A stretch of 24,583 bases of DNA, from positions 1 to 24,583 of the forward strand of contig DAONLM010000019.1 of the NCBI GenBank assembly GCA_035406685.1. The letters are read 5' to 3'. The notes beneath the pieces are model-generated. The model saw only the letters and a program-made list of their open reading frames with translations, did no database searches and had not been told where the DNA came from. The DNA comes from DAONLM01 sp035406685. GTDB lineage: Bacteria; Spirochaetota; GWE2-31-10; MWDO01. Position 1 is the stretch's first letter, and every line of letters starts with the position of its first letter. Shown here piece by piece: positions 16,389-24,583 of the stretch. The position numbers were made by a program, and so were the translations under genes.

Positions 16389-17141
16389 TCAAAACTTCTC
16401 AATAATTTTAAGCAAAAAAGAATCTTCTTTTAAAACTTTTGTATTCTCTTTTAATTTATCGTCTATTAATTTTATACAGCCATGAAAAGAGTCCTCATTA
16501 AATACTTTAATATAGATATCCCCTCTCTTGAGAGAAATATATAATTTTTGCATATCGATATTCAAAAAACCTAAAAAGTTTATCTCTTTTTCAAGATATA
16601 GTAAGCCATTTATCTCTTTTTTTAGATTATTAAATATTGATATTGCATCTTCAAGAAATTTTACATTTGCAATTATTATTTCAAGATCTTTTTTGAAACC
16701 TAAATTATTTATTTTTTTTACAAGTTTATAAAATTGATTTATAAGATCTGGCTCATTATTAAGGACAACTATTATATTTTCTAATTCATTATAAAGATCA
16801 TTATAAATTCCTTCAAAATCAGATACTATTATTATATCATTTAATTTTTCTGAAAACTCAACCAATAACTTTTTCTTTTGTTTATCTTGAATCTCCTTAA
16901 TAAGTTGAGATATCTCTATACATGGTATAAATTTATCAGTATATAGGTCAAAAATTTTTAGAACTTTATCATCATCAGATTTTCCTTTTTTTATTTTTGT
17001 GAAGATATTAAATTGAGAATCATTTATTATAAGAACATCCTCTTTATAAAGTTTTTTATTATAAGCAAAATTTGATACAAATATATCTATTGAGAGATTA
17101 TCATTACCTGTGATTAAAAAATTTTTCTTAACTTTTACCAT
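16389..17141 (-). CDS. MinD/ParA-like protein lacking a P-loop
   Basis: The layout resembles the MinD/FlhG branch of deviant Walker ATPases. There is a first strand KKNFLITGN, a DIIIVSDFEGIYND segment where active members have DxPxG (about residues 102-115), the strand IIVVLNNEPDLINQFYKLVKKI, the strand LEIIIANV and a late FLGFLNID (like LGxIPxD). The KGGVGKS-type P-loop expected after the first strand is absent (GNDNLSIDIF instead), so nucleotide binding is doubtful. No signal peptide is present. It is the last gene of the minus-strand operon, 3 nt after the HD-GYP gene, and ends in TGA. The name rests on pattern recognition only. A role in positioning or regulating the envelope proteins upstream is speculative. 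Confidence 0.45.
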   Translation of the reverse strand: MVKVKKNFLITGNDNLSIDIFVSNFAYNKKLYKEDVLIINDSQFNIFTKIKKGKSDDDKVLKIFDLYTDKFIPCIEISQLIKEIQDKQKKKLLVEFSEKLNDIIIVSDFEGIYNDLYNELENIIVVLNNEPDLINQFYKLVKKINNLGFKKDLEIIIANVKFLEDAISIFNNLKKEINGLLYLEKEINFLGFLNIDMQKLYISLKRGDIYIKVFNEDSFHGCIKLIDDKLKENTKVLKEDSFLLKIIEKF

Positions 17142-17144
17142 ATC

Positions 17145-19052
17145 CTACCCCATGTTTATTAAATTTGTCTTTATCAAATACTCTTCCAGCGCCTCAATTA
17201 TCTCAGTATTGAATTTATTTTTTCCCATGTCTTTGATTATCACGAGCCCAGATTTAAAAGATAACTTTTCTTTATGAAATCTTTGAGAAGTTAAAGCCTC
17301 AAATGTATCACATACACCTATAATCTTAGCAAAAATAGGAATATTCTCCTTTTTTAATCCTTCTGGATAACCAGAGCCATCGTTTCTTTCATGATGATAT
17401 AAAACACCTTCAAGCATCTCTTTTTGAACATCATCAAATTTTTCTAAAAACTCTTTGCCTTTTATCGGATGCTTCCTTATCTCTATAAAATCTTCTTCAG
17501 AAAGCTCTTTTTTATTTTTGATATTATAAAGTACATTCTTATCAATAAAATTATAGCCAATATCATGAACAAGTGCTGTCTCATAAATAAGATATTGTCT
17601 CTCCTTTGAAAAACCCAAAATATTTGCAATTCCTTTTGCATATCTTGATATATTATAACTATGATTTATTCTATATAGTAATTTGTCTATTTCCTGAGAT
17701 TTTAAAGAGAGCTCCTGAATATTTATACTGCCTCCTTCTGCTATTTGTTGAATAATTATATCATTATTAACTGGTTTTAATTTCTTAATATTAGTAGTTA
17801 TCAAACTTTTTGCCTTTTCTCTTATATAATCATCACCATCAGTTAAAAAGGGAAAGAGTATTGGCAATACTACCATCTCATTATTTATATCTTCATTTAA
17901 AAGTTTTGTCTCCACAATCTTAAGAATCTCAACCCTTAAATCTTTATTCATTTCAGTAATATATTCTTTTATTGTATCCCATGTCAATGTCCCCTGTTTC
18001 ATTTCAAGATGCATTTTTTTAAGTTTTTCTGATTTTAATAGATCTTTTAACATTTCTGATTCAACAAGAGACATATCCTTTTCTTCCTGCTCGTCATATA
18101 TTAACTGAGGTTTCTTGCTATTTTCATTTTCAATATATAGACTATTTGACAATTCTGATATAGTTTCATTAGAAAATACGGTTGCTGGCTTTTTTCTCTT
18201 GGCAATAAAAAACAGAATATAAAAAGCCAATATAAAAAGAATAACTGCTAACAAAAAAGAAGATACAATTGTTATAATAATTGTATTTGAGATTCCCCCC
18301 TGTTTCTCCATTATTTTTCGATTCTCTTTCATCTGTTCAATTAATACTTCCATGTTTTTCTTTCTATCCTCTTCATTCTGTTTTAATAATTCATTATATT
18401 TTGTAATAAAACTATCAAAAATTTCTGTCTGTTTTTTTATAAAATTTGGATCCATCTGCACGTTTCCGCCACCTTTATAATTTTCTATTATTCTCTCATA
18501 AGTTTTTCTCTGCCTTTCGAGTTCTGCTAAATATTTCTTTTCTATTTCAAGAATCTCAGACTTTGTTCCTGATGATTCTTTTTGAGTTGTCTGATCACTA
18601 CTCTTCTGTTGAATTGTAGTTGTGGTAGAAGAGTCTTCTTTTGTCTCTGTATTTGATGCGAGTTTTTCTTTTTCTATCTGCTCTTTTTCTTTTTTCTTCT
18701 GTTCTTGAATTGTCCCATCTTTTAATCCCTTATAAAGATCAGCTACCTCCTGATTACTTGGAAATAACCTGTATGCCTCTTTTAGCATCTCCTGAGCCTC
18801 ATCATATTTTTCAGCATTTATTAAATTTTTACCTTTTACAAGGAGAACATCGACAAGAGACTTTTTAGCCTTAAAATTTCTATCATCAAGGCTAACAGCC
18901 TGCCTTAAATCATCTATAGCACCATCAATATCACCTTTTTGAAATTTTTCCATCCCACTATTGTATTTATCGAGGGAATCTGTCTTATTGTCAGCATTTA
19001 AATTTATTATAAAAAATGTTAAAATAATAATAATTAATCCTATTTTTTTCAT
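17145..19052 (-). CDS. membrane-anchored HD-GYP cyclic-di-GMP phosphodiesterase with periplasmic TPR
   Basis: A signal peptide or first membrane segment (1-20) leads to two or three TPR-like repeats (about 25-110; KYNSGMEKFQKGDIDGAIDDL and similar). A Lys/Gln/Thr-rich coiled coil and a transmembrane helix (about 256-285) follow. The C-terminal domain carries the full HD-GYP set: HS near the start, HDIG (496-499), HPIKG, HHERNDGSGYP (551-561) and a DTFEALTS motif. Such domains degrade cyclic di-GMP in the cytoplasm. The topology puts the TPR part outside the inner membrane, so it may sense periplasmic proteins, perhaps those encoded upstream. AAGGAG (19061-19066) lies 8 nt before the ATG. The diguanylate cyclase at 4001 has the opposing activity. 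Confidence 0.88.
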   Translation of the reverse strand: MKKIGLIIIILTFFIINLNADNKTDSLDKYNSGMEKFQKGDIDGAIDDLRQAVSLDDRNFKAKKSLVDVLLVKGKNLINAEKYDEAQEMLKEAYRLFPSNQEVADLYKGLKDGTIQEQKKKEKEQIEKEKLASNTETKEDSSTTTTIQQKSSDQTTQKESSGTKSEILEIEKKYLAELERQRKTYERIIENYKGGGNVQMDPNFIKKQTEIFDSFITKYNELLKQNEEDRKKNMEVLIEQMKENRKIMEKQGGISNTIIITIVSSFLLAVILFILAFYILFFIAKRKKPATVFSNETISELSNSLYIENENSKKPQLIYDEQEEKDMSLVESEMLKDLLKSEKLKKMHLEMKQGTLTWDTIKEYITEMNKDLRVEILKIVETKLLNEDINNEMVVLPILFPFLTDGDDYIREKAKSLITTNIKKLKPVNNDIIIQQIAEGGSINIQELSLKSQEIDKLLYRINHSYNISRYAKGIANILGFSKERQYLIYETALVHDIGYNFIDKNVLYNIKNKKELSEEDFIEIRKHPIKGKEFLEKFDDVQKEMLEGVLYHHERNDGSGYPEGLKKENIPIFAKIIGVCDTFEALTSQRFHKEKLSFKSGLVIIKDMGKNKFNTEIIEALEEYLIKTNLINMG

Positions 19053-19084
19053 TAAAATATCTCCTTTTATTTATTTTTTAAAAT

Positions 19085-21235
19085 TTATTTTACTTTTGTT
19101 AGACCAAAGCCATATCTATTTGTTAAACCGGTACTTGAAACTGATTGCCATCCAGATGGGAAGCTTGCACTATCATCCACCTGAATTTTTTCTATACTAT
19201 TAATAACAGCCCCAACATTATTTATGCCACAGAATATATATACATAGTCACCATAATACTCTGCTTTTGCATAGGCCCTTGGAGTTAATAAATTCTTTGC
19301 TGGACTTCCCAATGCGGTCCAGTTGCTGGCATTTACCCCACCACTATATTCAAACATTATATAATAACAGCTATTCACAGCAGTAAGATTTGTTCCAACT
19401 ACTGGAGGAGTTCCAGCTCTTATCGGTTCATAGTAAGTTGGATTAGTTGTTGTGCCACCAAGATAAAGAAAGAGATACAACTCTGTGTTATCTGCTTTCT
19501 TTTTATTATAAAATAATCCAGCACCCTCTGCACTATTAGCTGCAAGACTGGATAATGTAATATAATAATTTGAAGTCATATTCTGAAGTATTGTTGTATT
19601 TGTAAGATTAGCAGTACCATTATATACTCCAGCACTATATAAAAGATTCCCATCAAAAACTCCAGCAGCAAAATTCATTCTTTTAACACCGGCTACACTT
19701 TGCATATTTGGAACAAGAACCTCATCCACAATCCAGTTATCTGTTGTAGGATCATAAAGATGTATTTTAGCACTCATATAAATATATGAATAAATTAAAT
19801 AAGTGGGTCCTTCATTTATACCTAAATATCCAGTAGCACCGCCAAGTACATATATCTTACCATTAGAACTCAATGCTCTATGACTAAATCTTGGCAATGG
19901 CATAGGACTTGCCTCACTCCATATATTATCAGGCCATACCGGGCTTGATACATCAAGAACATCCACTCTTGATACTATATTCTTATTTTCATCCACTCCG
20001 CCAAAAACATATATTTTACCATTAGCACTTGCTATATCACAACCATATCTTGGAGTAGGAAGTTGAGTAACATTTGCATATATTGTCTCTGTAACAGGAT
20101 CAAATGCATCAACCTCTGTTACAAGATTGCTAAAAGGTTCTGTATAACTTGAACTACCTCCAATTAAATAAAAACATCTTCTTCTTATATCTTGTGTAAA
20201 TGTTAAGACTTTTTTATAACTCTTTGCACTTGTATTTGAAAAGTAGCCAAGATCATTTTTTACAAAGATAGCATAATAATATGTATTACCATTTACCACA
20301 CTGTTATCAAGATAAGAATCAGAAGTTCCTTCATATATAGTAGTAGCAGATCCATCATTGTATGCTGATGGATAACTTCCTATCTTTCTTTTAATTCTAA
20401 CTCCATCAAAACTTGCATCCACTGGATTATCCCATTCTAATAGGACATTCCCATTACCCAGAGTAGATCTAAAATTGCTTACCTTTTGATAATAGACATT
20501 GGGCGCTGGCGTAAAATTTACTATTCCAATGGCATTTCTTGTTCCGGCTGAAATCTTATTATCATCGCTTTTACAAAATATTGTGTAGTAATATACATTG
20601 TTTGCAAGAAGCCCTGTATCTATGGTATTATCTGATGTCCCCTGATAAACAAGAGTTGCTTGAGGATCATTTATTCCAGTAGGATATCCAGTTGTCTTTC
20701 TATAAACATAGACTCCAATAAATTTATCATCTGTTGGATTTATCCAATTAAGCTGGACATTTGTGGTATTACTTATCTGAGAGAGGGTAAAATTTGTAAC
20801 ATTCTGATCATAAATTTCTGATATATTAAAAACTTCAATCGAAGATGTTATTCCAGTAGAATATTTATTATATTTATTTTTAGTTAAAATTCTATAATAA
20901 TAAATTCTATCTGGACTTACATCACTATCTATATAAGAAGTAGCATTACCCTGATATATTTTAGTAGAATTAGAATCATTTGTATTTAAAGGAAATGTCT
21001 TTGAACTTTTAAGAATAATTGTTTCTTTATAATTAGAGTCATCTGGATTTTTCCAGTTGATTGATATATTATAGCTATCTGTTTGTTGAATTAATAAAAT
21101 ATTACTTACCTCTAAATTATTCTCTGTATTATCAAAAGTTGCTTTTAAATAGGCTTGATTAAGTGCCCCCTCTGAGCATCCTATTATTAATATCAATATA
21201 ATTATAGTTATTAAAAATATAATATTCTTTTTCAT
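19085..21235 (-). CDS. lipoprotein with fibronectin-III-like and kelch repeats
   Basis: A lipoprotein signal (hydrophobic core, then IIGC lipobox) is followed by three similar repeats of about 100 residues (to about residue 345). Each has NP(T/D)D near its start, then YPxxxND, IYxGT, D, and a YYYxI strand, which suits fibronectin type III modules. From about 350 to the end come kelch-type beta-propeller blades (GKIYVFGG, GKIYVLGG, YVYIFCG). It is probably lipid-anchored in the envelope, possibly on the surface, as a binding or adhesion protein. I place the start at 21235, not at the ATG 6 nt upstream: AGGAGG (21243-21248) is 7 nt before the former and only 1 nt before the latter. It is a paralogue of the next gene upstream. 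Confidence 0.82.
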   Translation of the reverse strand: MKKNIIFLITIIILILIIGCSEGALNQAYLKATFDNTENNLEVSNILLIQQTDSYNISINWKNPDDSNYKETIILKSSKTFPLNTNDSNSTKIYQGNATSYIDSDVSPDRIYYYRILTKNKYNKYSTGITSSIEVFNISEIYDQNVTNFTLSQISNTTNVQLNWINPTDDKFIGVYVYRKTTGYPTGINDPQATLVYQGTSDNTIDTGLLANNVYYYTIFCKSDDNKISAGTRNAIGIVNFTPAPNVYYQKVSNFRSTLGNGNVLLEWDNPVDASFDGVRIKRKIGSYPSAYNDGSATTIYEGTSDSYLDNSVVNGNTYYYAIFVKNDLGYFSNTSAKSYKKVLTFTQDIRRRCFYLIGGSSSYTEPFSNLVTEVDAFDPVTETIYANVTQLPTPRYGCDIASANGKIYVFGGVDENKNIVSRVDVLDVSSPVWPDNIWSEASPMPLPRFSHRALSSNGKIYVLGGATGYLGINEGPTYLIYSYIYMSAKIHLYDPTTDNWIVDEVLVPNMQSVAGVKRMNFAAGVFDGNLLYSAGVYNGTANLTNTTILQNMTSNYYITLSSLAANSAEGAGLFYNKKKADNTELYLFLYLGGTTTNPTYYEPIRAGTPPVVGTNLTAVNSCYYIMFEYSGGVNASNWTALGSPAKNLLTPRAYAKAEYYGDYVYIFCGINNVGAVINSIEKIQVDDSASFPSGWQSVSSTGLTNRYGFGLTKVK

Positions 21236-21246
21236 AAACATTCCTC

Positions 21247-23352
21247 CTAGTAGTTTACTTTTGTTATTGCAAAGCCAAATCTTGCTACGCTAAGACTACC
21301 TATATTCTGCCACCCATCCTTTGGTTTGCCGTTTTCTATTTTCAGTCTCTCAATACTTGTTAAAACAGTCCCGTTATTTGCTCCACCAAAGACATATATA
21401 TAATCCCCATAACTTTCTCCGCCAGCATATATTCTATTTTGATTTAAAAGAGAAGATATACCAAAGACTTGAATCCAATTAGGAGCCCCATTATATGATG
21501 GTAACTCTAACATAAAAAGAGAGCTTGTTCCGGCCCAGTTAAGGCTTGCATTTGCATGAGGAATAGCTGTACTTGATGCACTTGCTAAAGCGCCACCTAT
21601 TATAAACCAGACAACCTTTTCATAGCCATTATCTAAACTCTTTTTATAAAGAATAGAGGTAGCCCCAACAAGATTATTCATATTGGTAATAGCAGTTATT
21701 GCAACCGCAGAATTATTTAAAATATTATAATAGTAACCAGTATTGCTTACTGCACCAGCGGTTGTTTGTCCACCCCAATAATAGATCATACCCTGATATG
21801 CTGTGGCGCAACAGGCATATCTTGCAGTTGATATATCAGCATAAATATTATTATTATCAGCCATCCAAGTATTTGTCACTGGATCATATCTTCTACCATC
21901 TGCTGTTGCATTTGCCCCAGTTGTGCCAGATGTTCCGCCAACAGTATATATCTTTTTATTCCAGTTGACAAGTTGTAATGCGACTCTATTCTGTCCTGTT
22001 AAGGCTGTTCCAGTGGACCAGGTAAGAGTCTCCACATCCAGTATATCTAAAGTATTTGTTGCTGCTGGTGTTGAATTAAGACCACCAAAAATATAGATCT
22101 TGCCATTTACTGATGTGGCAGCACAAAAATATTTTCCAGTAGGCATTGTTGTTACATTAGAATAAAGTGTCTCTGTCAATGGATCAAACATATCAACCTG
22201 CGTAACTATATTTGATTGTGGAGTAGTATAATTACTTGAACCACCTATTATAAAGAAAGATCTTTTTCTTATATCTACAATTGTCTCTGTGACCTCTTTA
22301 TAGGCATTAACTCCACTCGAATATTGGTCAGCACTATTTTTTGCATAAATTGTATAGTAATATGTGGTTCCGGGTGTTAAATTTGAATCTGTATATCTTT
22401 GATTGGTTCCAGTATAGAGTAAAGTCGCACTACCATCATTATAACCAGTTGGATATTGATCAGTTCTTCTTAATAATCTTACAGAGGTAAAATTTGAATC
22501 AGATGGATTAATCCAGGTTAATACTATCTCTCTATTATCCTTACCCTGTGTTGCAACAAAATCATTTACCTCATAACTGTATGTGATATCCCCTGCTGCA
22601 TTAATTATAATCGATTGATTAATCCCTTTTGAAAATTTAGCATCCTTATTTTTACAATAAACTGTATAACAATATTTTTTGCCCTCTTCTAAATATAGAT
22701 CAGTATACCCTGTCCCTGTTCCTAAATATCTAATATTAGCAGAACTATCATTATAGCCGGTAGGAAATGTATTTTCTTTTCTTAAAATTAATACCCCATC
22801 AAACTGATCATCTGTTGGATTTGTCCAGCTAATCTGGACATTAGTAGTGGCTGGCACCTGAGTAACAGATAGATTGCTAATCTCTTGTTCATAATAAGGA
22901 TTCTCTGATGTTCCATTTTCTATTACCTCTTTTTTAATATTTACGCCTTTTGAATATCTATTATCTTTACTTTTTGTAAAGATAGTTCAGTAATAAACTG
23001 TATCCCCGCTTAAATCAGTATCAATAAAATTATTATCATTGCCCTGGTATATAAACTTTATATTAGGATCAGCTATTGATGTGGCAAAAGAATTTTCTTT
23101 TCTTACTACAATGACTTTGCTAAACTCAGAATCAGATGGATTCTGCCAGCTTAGTAAAATATTTTTTGTTCCAAAAATTTGTGTTGCTGTTACATTCTTT
23201 ATCTCAAATTGATAATAATTGTCTGTATTAGAAAATAGCAATGCATCTCTTTTCTTTAAAGCCTCGGCTATTGCATTTCCGTCACAATTAATAATTGTAA
23301 TAATAACTAAAAAAGTTATTGCTATAAAAATTATTCTTTTACATAAATTCAT
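21247..23352 (-). pseudogene. paralogous kelch/FN3 lipoprotein interrupted by in-frame TGA
   Basis: One reading frame of 702 codons is interrupted only by a TGA at 22987-22989. Before it lie a lipoprotein signal (lipobox IINC) and most of the first fibronectin-like repeat, ending DTVYY. After it, in the same frame, come TIFTKSKDNRYSKG, two more fibronectin-like repeats and a complete kelch domain ending FGFAITKVNY. The stop takes the place of the third Tyr in the YYYTI strand of other repeats. The part after the stop has no good start; the first GTG, at 22857, lacks a ribosome site. TGA is a normal stop elsewhere in the window (1680-1682, 16389-16391). Nonsense mutation, sequencing error or readthrough are all possible. 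AGGAGG (23360-23365) precedes the ATG and the frame ends in TAG. Confidence 0.75.
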
Positions 23353-23363
23353 AAAGATTCCTC

Positions 23364-24248
23364 CTAAAATTTAAACTCAAGAGTTACCCCTGCACTTTGT
23401 AAAAATATAAACTGAGATTTATCTACAATTATAGAGGAGTTGCCACTGATACCAATAACAAAGAATTTCTTTATAGCATATTTTATACCATAATCTATTT
23501 CACCACTAAAACCAATACTTGCAGTGGCTTTATTTTCTTTTACTTCACTAAAAATAATCGGAGAAAATCCAGCACCAAATTTGATATGCCAGAATAAATT
23601 ATTTAGTGGATGATTTTCTTTTGTCCCTTTATAAAAGCTATCCATATATTTTAAAGTAAAATTAATTGGGACAAGATAAAGAAAGTCATTTAAAGAACCA
23701 AATTCTGGATAAAACATTACAAAACCTGCATCAAATCCGAAATACACTGGGAGAAAAAAATTAAATTCAAAATAACTTTTTAGACTCCAGTAACTTTTAA
23801 AATAGTTTGAAAAATCATTTACGACAAAAGTTGCATTTGTATCAATCCCAATATTTGTTTTAAAGATAAATCTCTTTTCTGGATTCCTATATTTTGCAAA
23901 GGAGGGATTAAATATCTCTTTGACCCTTTTTTTCTCAATAGGAGTAATGCCCGCACTTGAACCAATTGTCCAGAATTCATCATCCTGATCAACTATTGCA
24001 CCTTTTATTTTAGAATTATCTTCTAAAAGTATCTCAAATTCCTCATTACTTTCTGAAAAATCTATTTTCTTAATGTCACTTAACTTAAATTCAAATCTCC
24101 TATTAAGAAAGTAAAATACAACATTTTCAGAAGTAAGTAAAACCAAATTACCAGAAAAAAGATCATTATTTTTAAAGATTATTTTTTCTCCTGAAAATAG
24201 CAAAAAAGAATTAATTAAAAATAAAAATAGAATAAAATTTTTTTTCAT
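23364..24248 (-). CDS. probable outer-membrane beta-barrel protein
   Basis: A signal peptide (1-20) is followed by a small beta domain (about 21-85). This resembles the short Sm-like domain found at the start of some exported proteins: IIFKNNDLFSGNLVLLTSENVVFYF, then KLSDIKKIDF. From about 120 to the end are amphipathic, aromatic-rich strands ending in LEFKF; a terminal Phe is typical of proteins inserted by BamA. The strand count suits a small barrel of 8-10 strands, but the exact fold is uncertain. It is the first gene of the five-gene minus-strand operon. AGGGG lies 7 nt before the ATG, and a promoter is about 45 nt upstream. Its TAG stop overlaps the ribosome site of the following lipoprotein gene. 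Confidence 0.65.
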   Translation of the reverse strand: MKKNFILFLFLINSFLLFSGEKIIFKNNDLFSGNLVLLTSENVVFYFLNRRFEFKLSDIKKIDFSESNEEFEILLEDNSKIKGAIVDQDDEFWTIGSSAGITPIEKKRVKEIFNPSFAKYRNPEKRFIFKTNIGIDTNATFVVNDFSNYFKSYWSLKSYFEFNFFLPVYFGFDAGFVMFYPEFGSLNDFLYLVPINFTLKYMDSFYKGTKENHPLNNLFWHIKFGAGFSPIIFSEVKENKATASIGFSGEIDYGIKYAIKKFFVIGISGNSSIIVDKSQFIFLQSAGVTLEFKF

Positions 24249-24293
24249 ATTACTACCCCTATTTATTCTTAAAATTTAATTTTTCTAAATTTA

Positions 24294-24322
24294 ATTATAG
24301 GAAAGAAAAATTAAAAAATCAA
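24294..24322 (-). promoter_or_regulatory. sigma70-type promoter of the minus-strand operon
   Basis: Read on the minus strand, TTGATT (24322-24317), 17 nt and TATAAT (24299-24294) make a good promoter. Transcription would start near 24287, giving a leader of about 40 nt before the beta-barrel gene's ATG at 24248. Confidence 0.65.
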
Positions 24323-24502
24323 GTGAATCGGCAACTTTTTTTAAAATTTTTTTTAAAGAAATAGATATTTTTTTTAATAATGTAATATTATGCTTTCTAT
24401 AGTTAGAAATAATTAATTATTTAATATATAAAAAAGATATAAAATATATATTATATTAAAAAAAATTGTTTCGTCAAAAAATGAATCTGTCTTGAAAATA
24501 GA
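24323..24502. other. AT-rich intergenic DNA
   Basis: I see no gene here. There are long A and T tracts and one 16-bp palindrome (AAATAATTAATTATTT at 24407-24422), which is weak evidence in such AT-rich sequence. With 24249-24322 and the terminal repeat, it makes a 335-nt gene-free end. Confidence 0.6.
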
Positions 24503-24583
24503 AGGGTACGATTTTATTTTTAGAAAACTTTTTTAAATTTTTTTCTAAAAGTTGTAAAGGATTTTTTCAAAAATTTTGTGATT
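24503..24583 (+). repeat. 81-bp dispersed repeat, copy 2 (runs to window edge)
   Basis: Gap-free match to 7456-7536 (70 of 81 by hand count), starting at the same AGGGT and still matching at the last base of the window, so the repeat may continue. Its left flank differs from copy 1. In copy 1 the repeat is followed after 37 nt by the ribbon-helix-helix gene, so a related gene may lie just outside. Confidence 0.8.

Noticed and set aside
21236..21241. ATG 21241 as start of the second kelch lipoprotein
   Set aside because: AGGAGG is only 1 nt from it; the ATG at 21235 has proper 7-nt spacing and gives a cleaner signal peptide.
22987..22989. Genome-wide reassignment of TGA
   Set aside because: TGA ends the methyltransferase gene (1680-1682) and the MinD-like gene (16389-16391) at sensible places, and long genes contain no other in-frame TGA.
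24407..24422. AAATAATTAATTATTT palindrome as an operator
   Set aside because: Made only of A and T in a region of the same composition, so chance is a sufficient explanation.

Overview
The window is very AT-rich. It carries a Gram-negative outer-membrane assembly cluster, a protein of the DUF4954 type, several signal-peptide and lipobox proteins, and enzymes for making and degrading cyclic di-GMP. The tamB-bamA-skp order is the one known from Borrelia, and DUF4954-type proteins also occur in Treponema. A low-GC spirochaete (Spirochaetota) is therefore the most likely source. This is inference from gene content; no rRNA or other phylogenetic marker is present.

Left part (1-2774): an AT-rich, gene-free leader with a terminator-like hairpin and several inverted repeats, then a tightly coupled restriction-modification pair. 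The pair is an amino-methyltransferase with an N-terminal helix-turn-helix, followed directly by a DpnII/MboI-like endonuclease. Next come an exported protein of unknown function (2950-3750) and a two-gene operon of a diguanylate cyclase and the DUF4954-type protein (4001-7343). The cyclase has a near-consensus promoter placed so close to its ATG that the mRNA is probably leaderless.

Middle (7344-8277): a small gene for a tandem ribbon-helix-helix protein lies between degenerate inverted repeats, which are themselves flanked by an 8-bp direct repeat. The 81 bp at its left end recur at the right edge of the window (70/81 identical by hand count). This looks like a small dispersed, possibly mobile, cassette.

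8278-15819: tamB, bamA and skp for outer-membrane biogenesis. Downstream are the decayed C-terminus of an IS630-type transposase (15866-16102), two copies of a 16-bp palindrome 71 bp apart, and a GC-rich inverted repeat. These lie between the two convergent halves of the window.

Right part (24248 down to 16389, minus strand): a five-gene operon behind a good sigma70-type promoter. In order it encodes a likely outer-membrane beta-barrel protein, two paralogous lipoproteins built of fibronectin-III-like and kelch repeats, a membrane-anchored TPR/HD-GYP phosphodiesterase, and a MinD-like protein lacking a recognisable P-loop. The first lipoprotein gene is cut by one in-frame TGA followed at once by a perfect hairpin. 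The gene order suggests an envelope or cell-surface system linked to cyclic di-GMP turnover.
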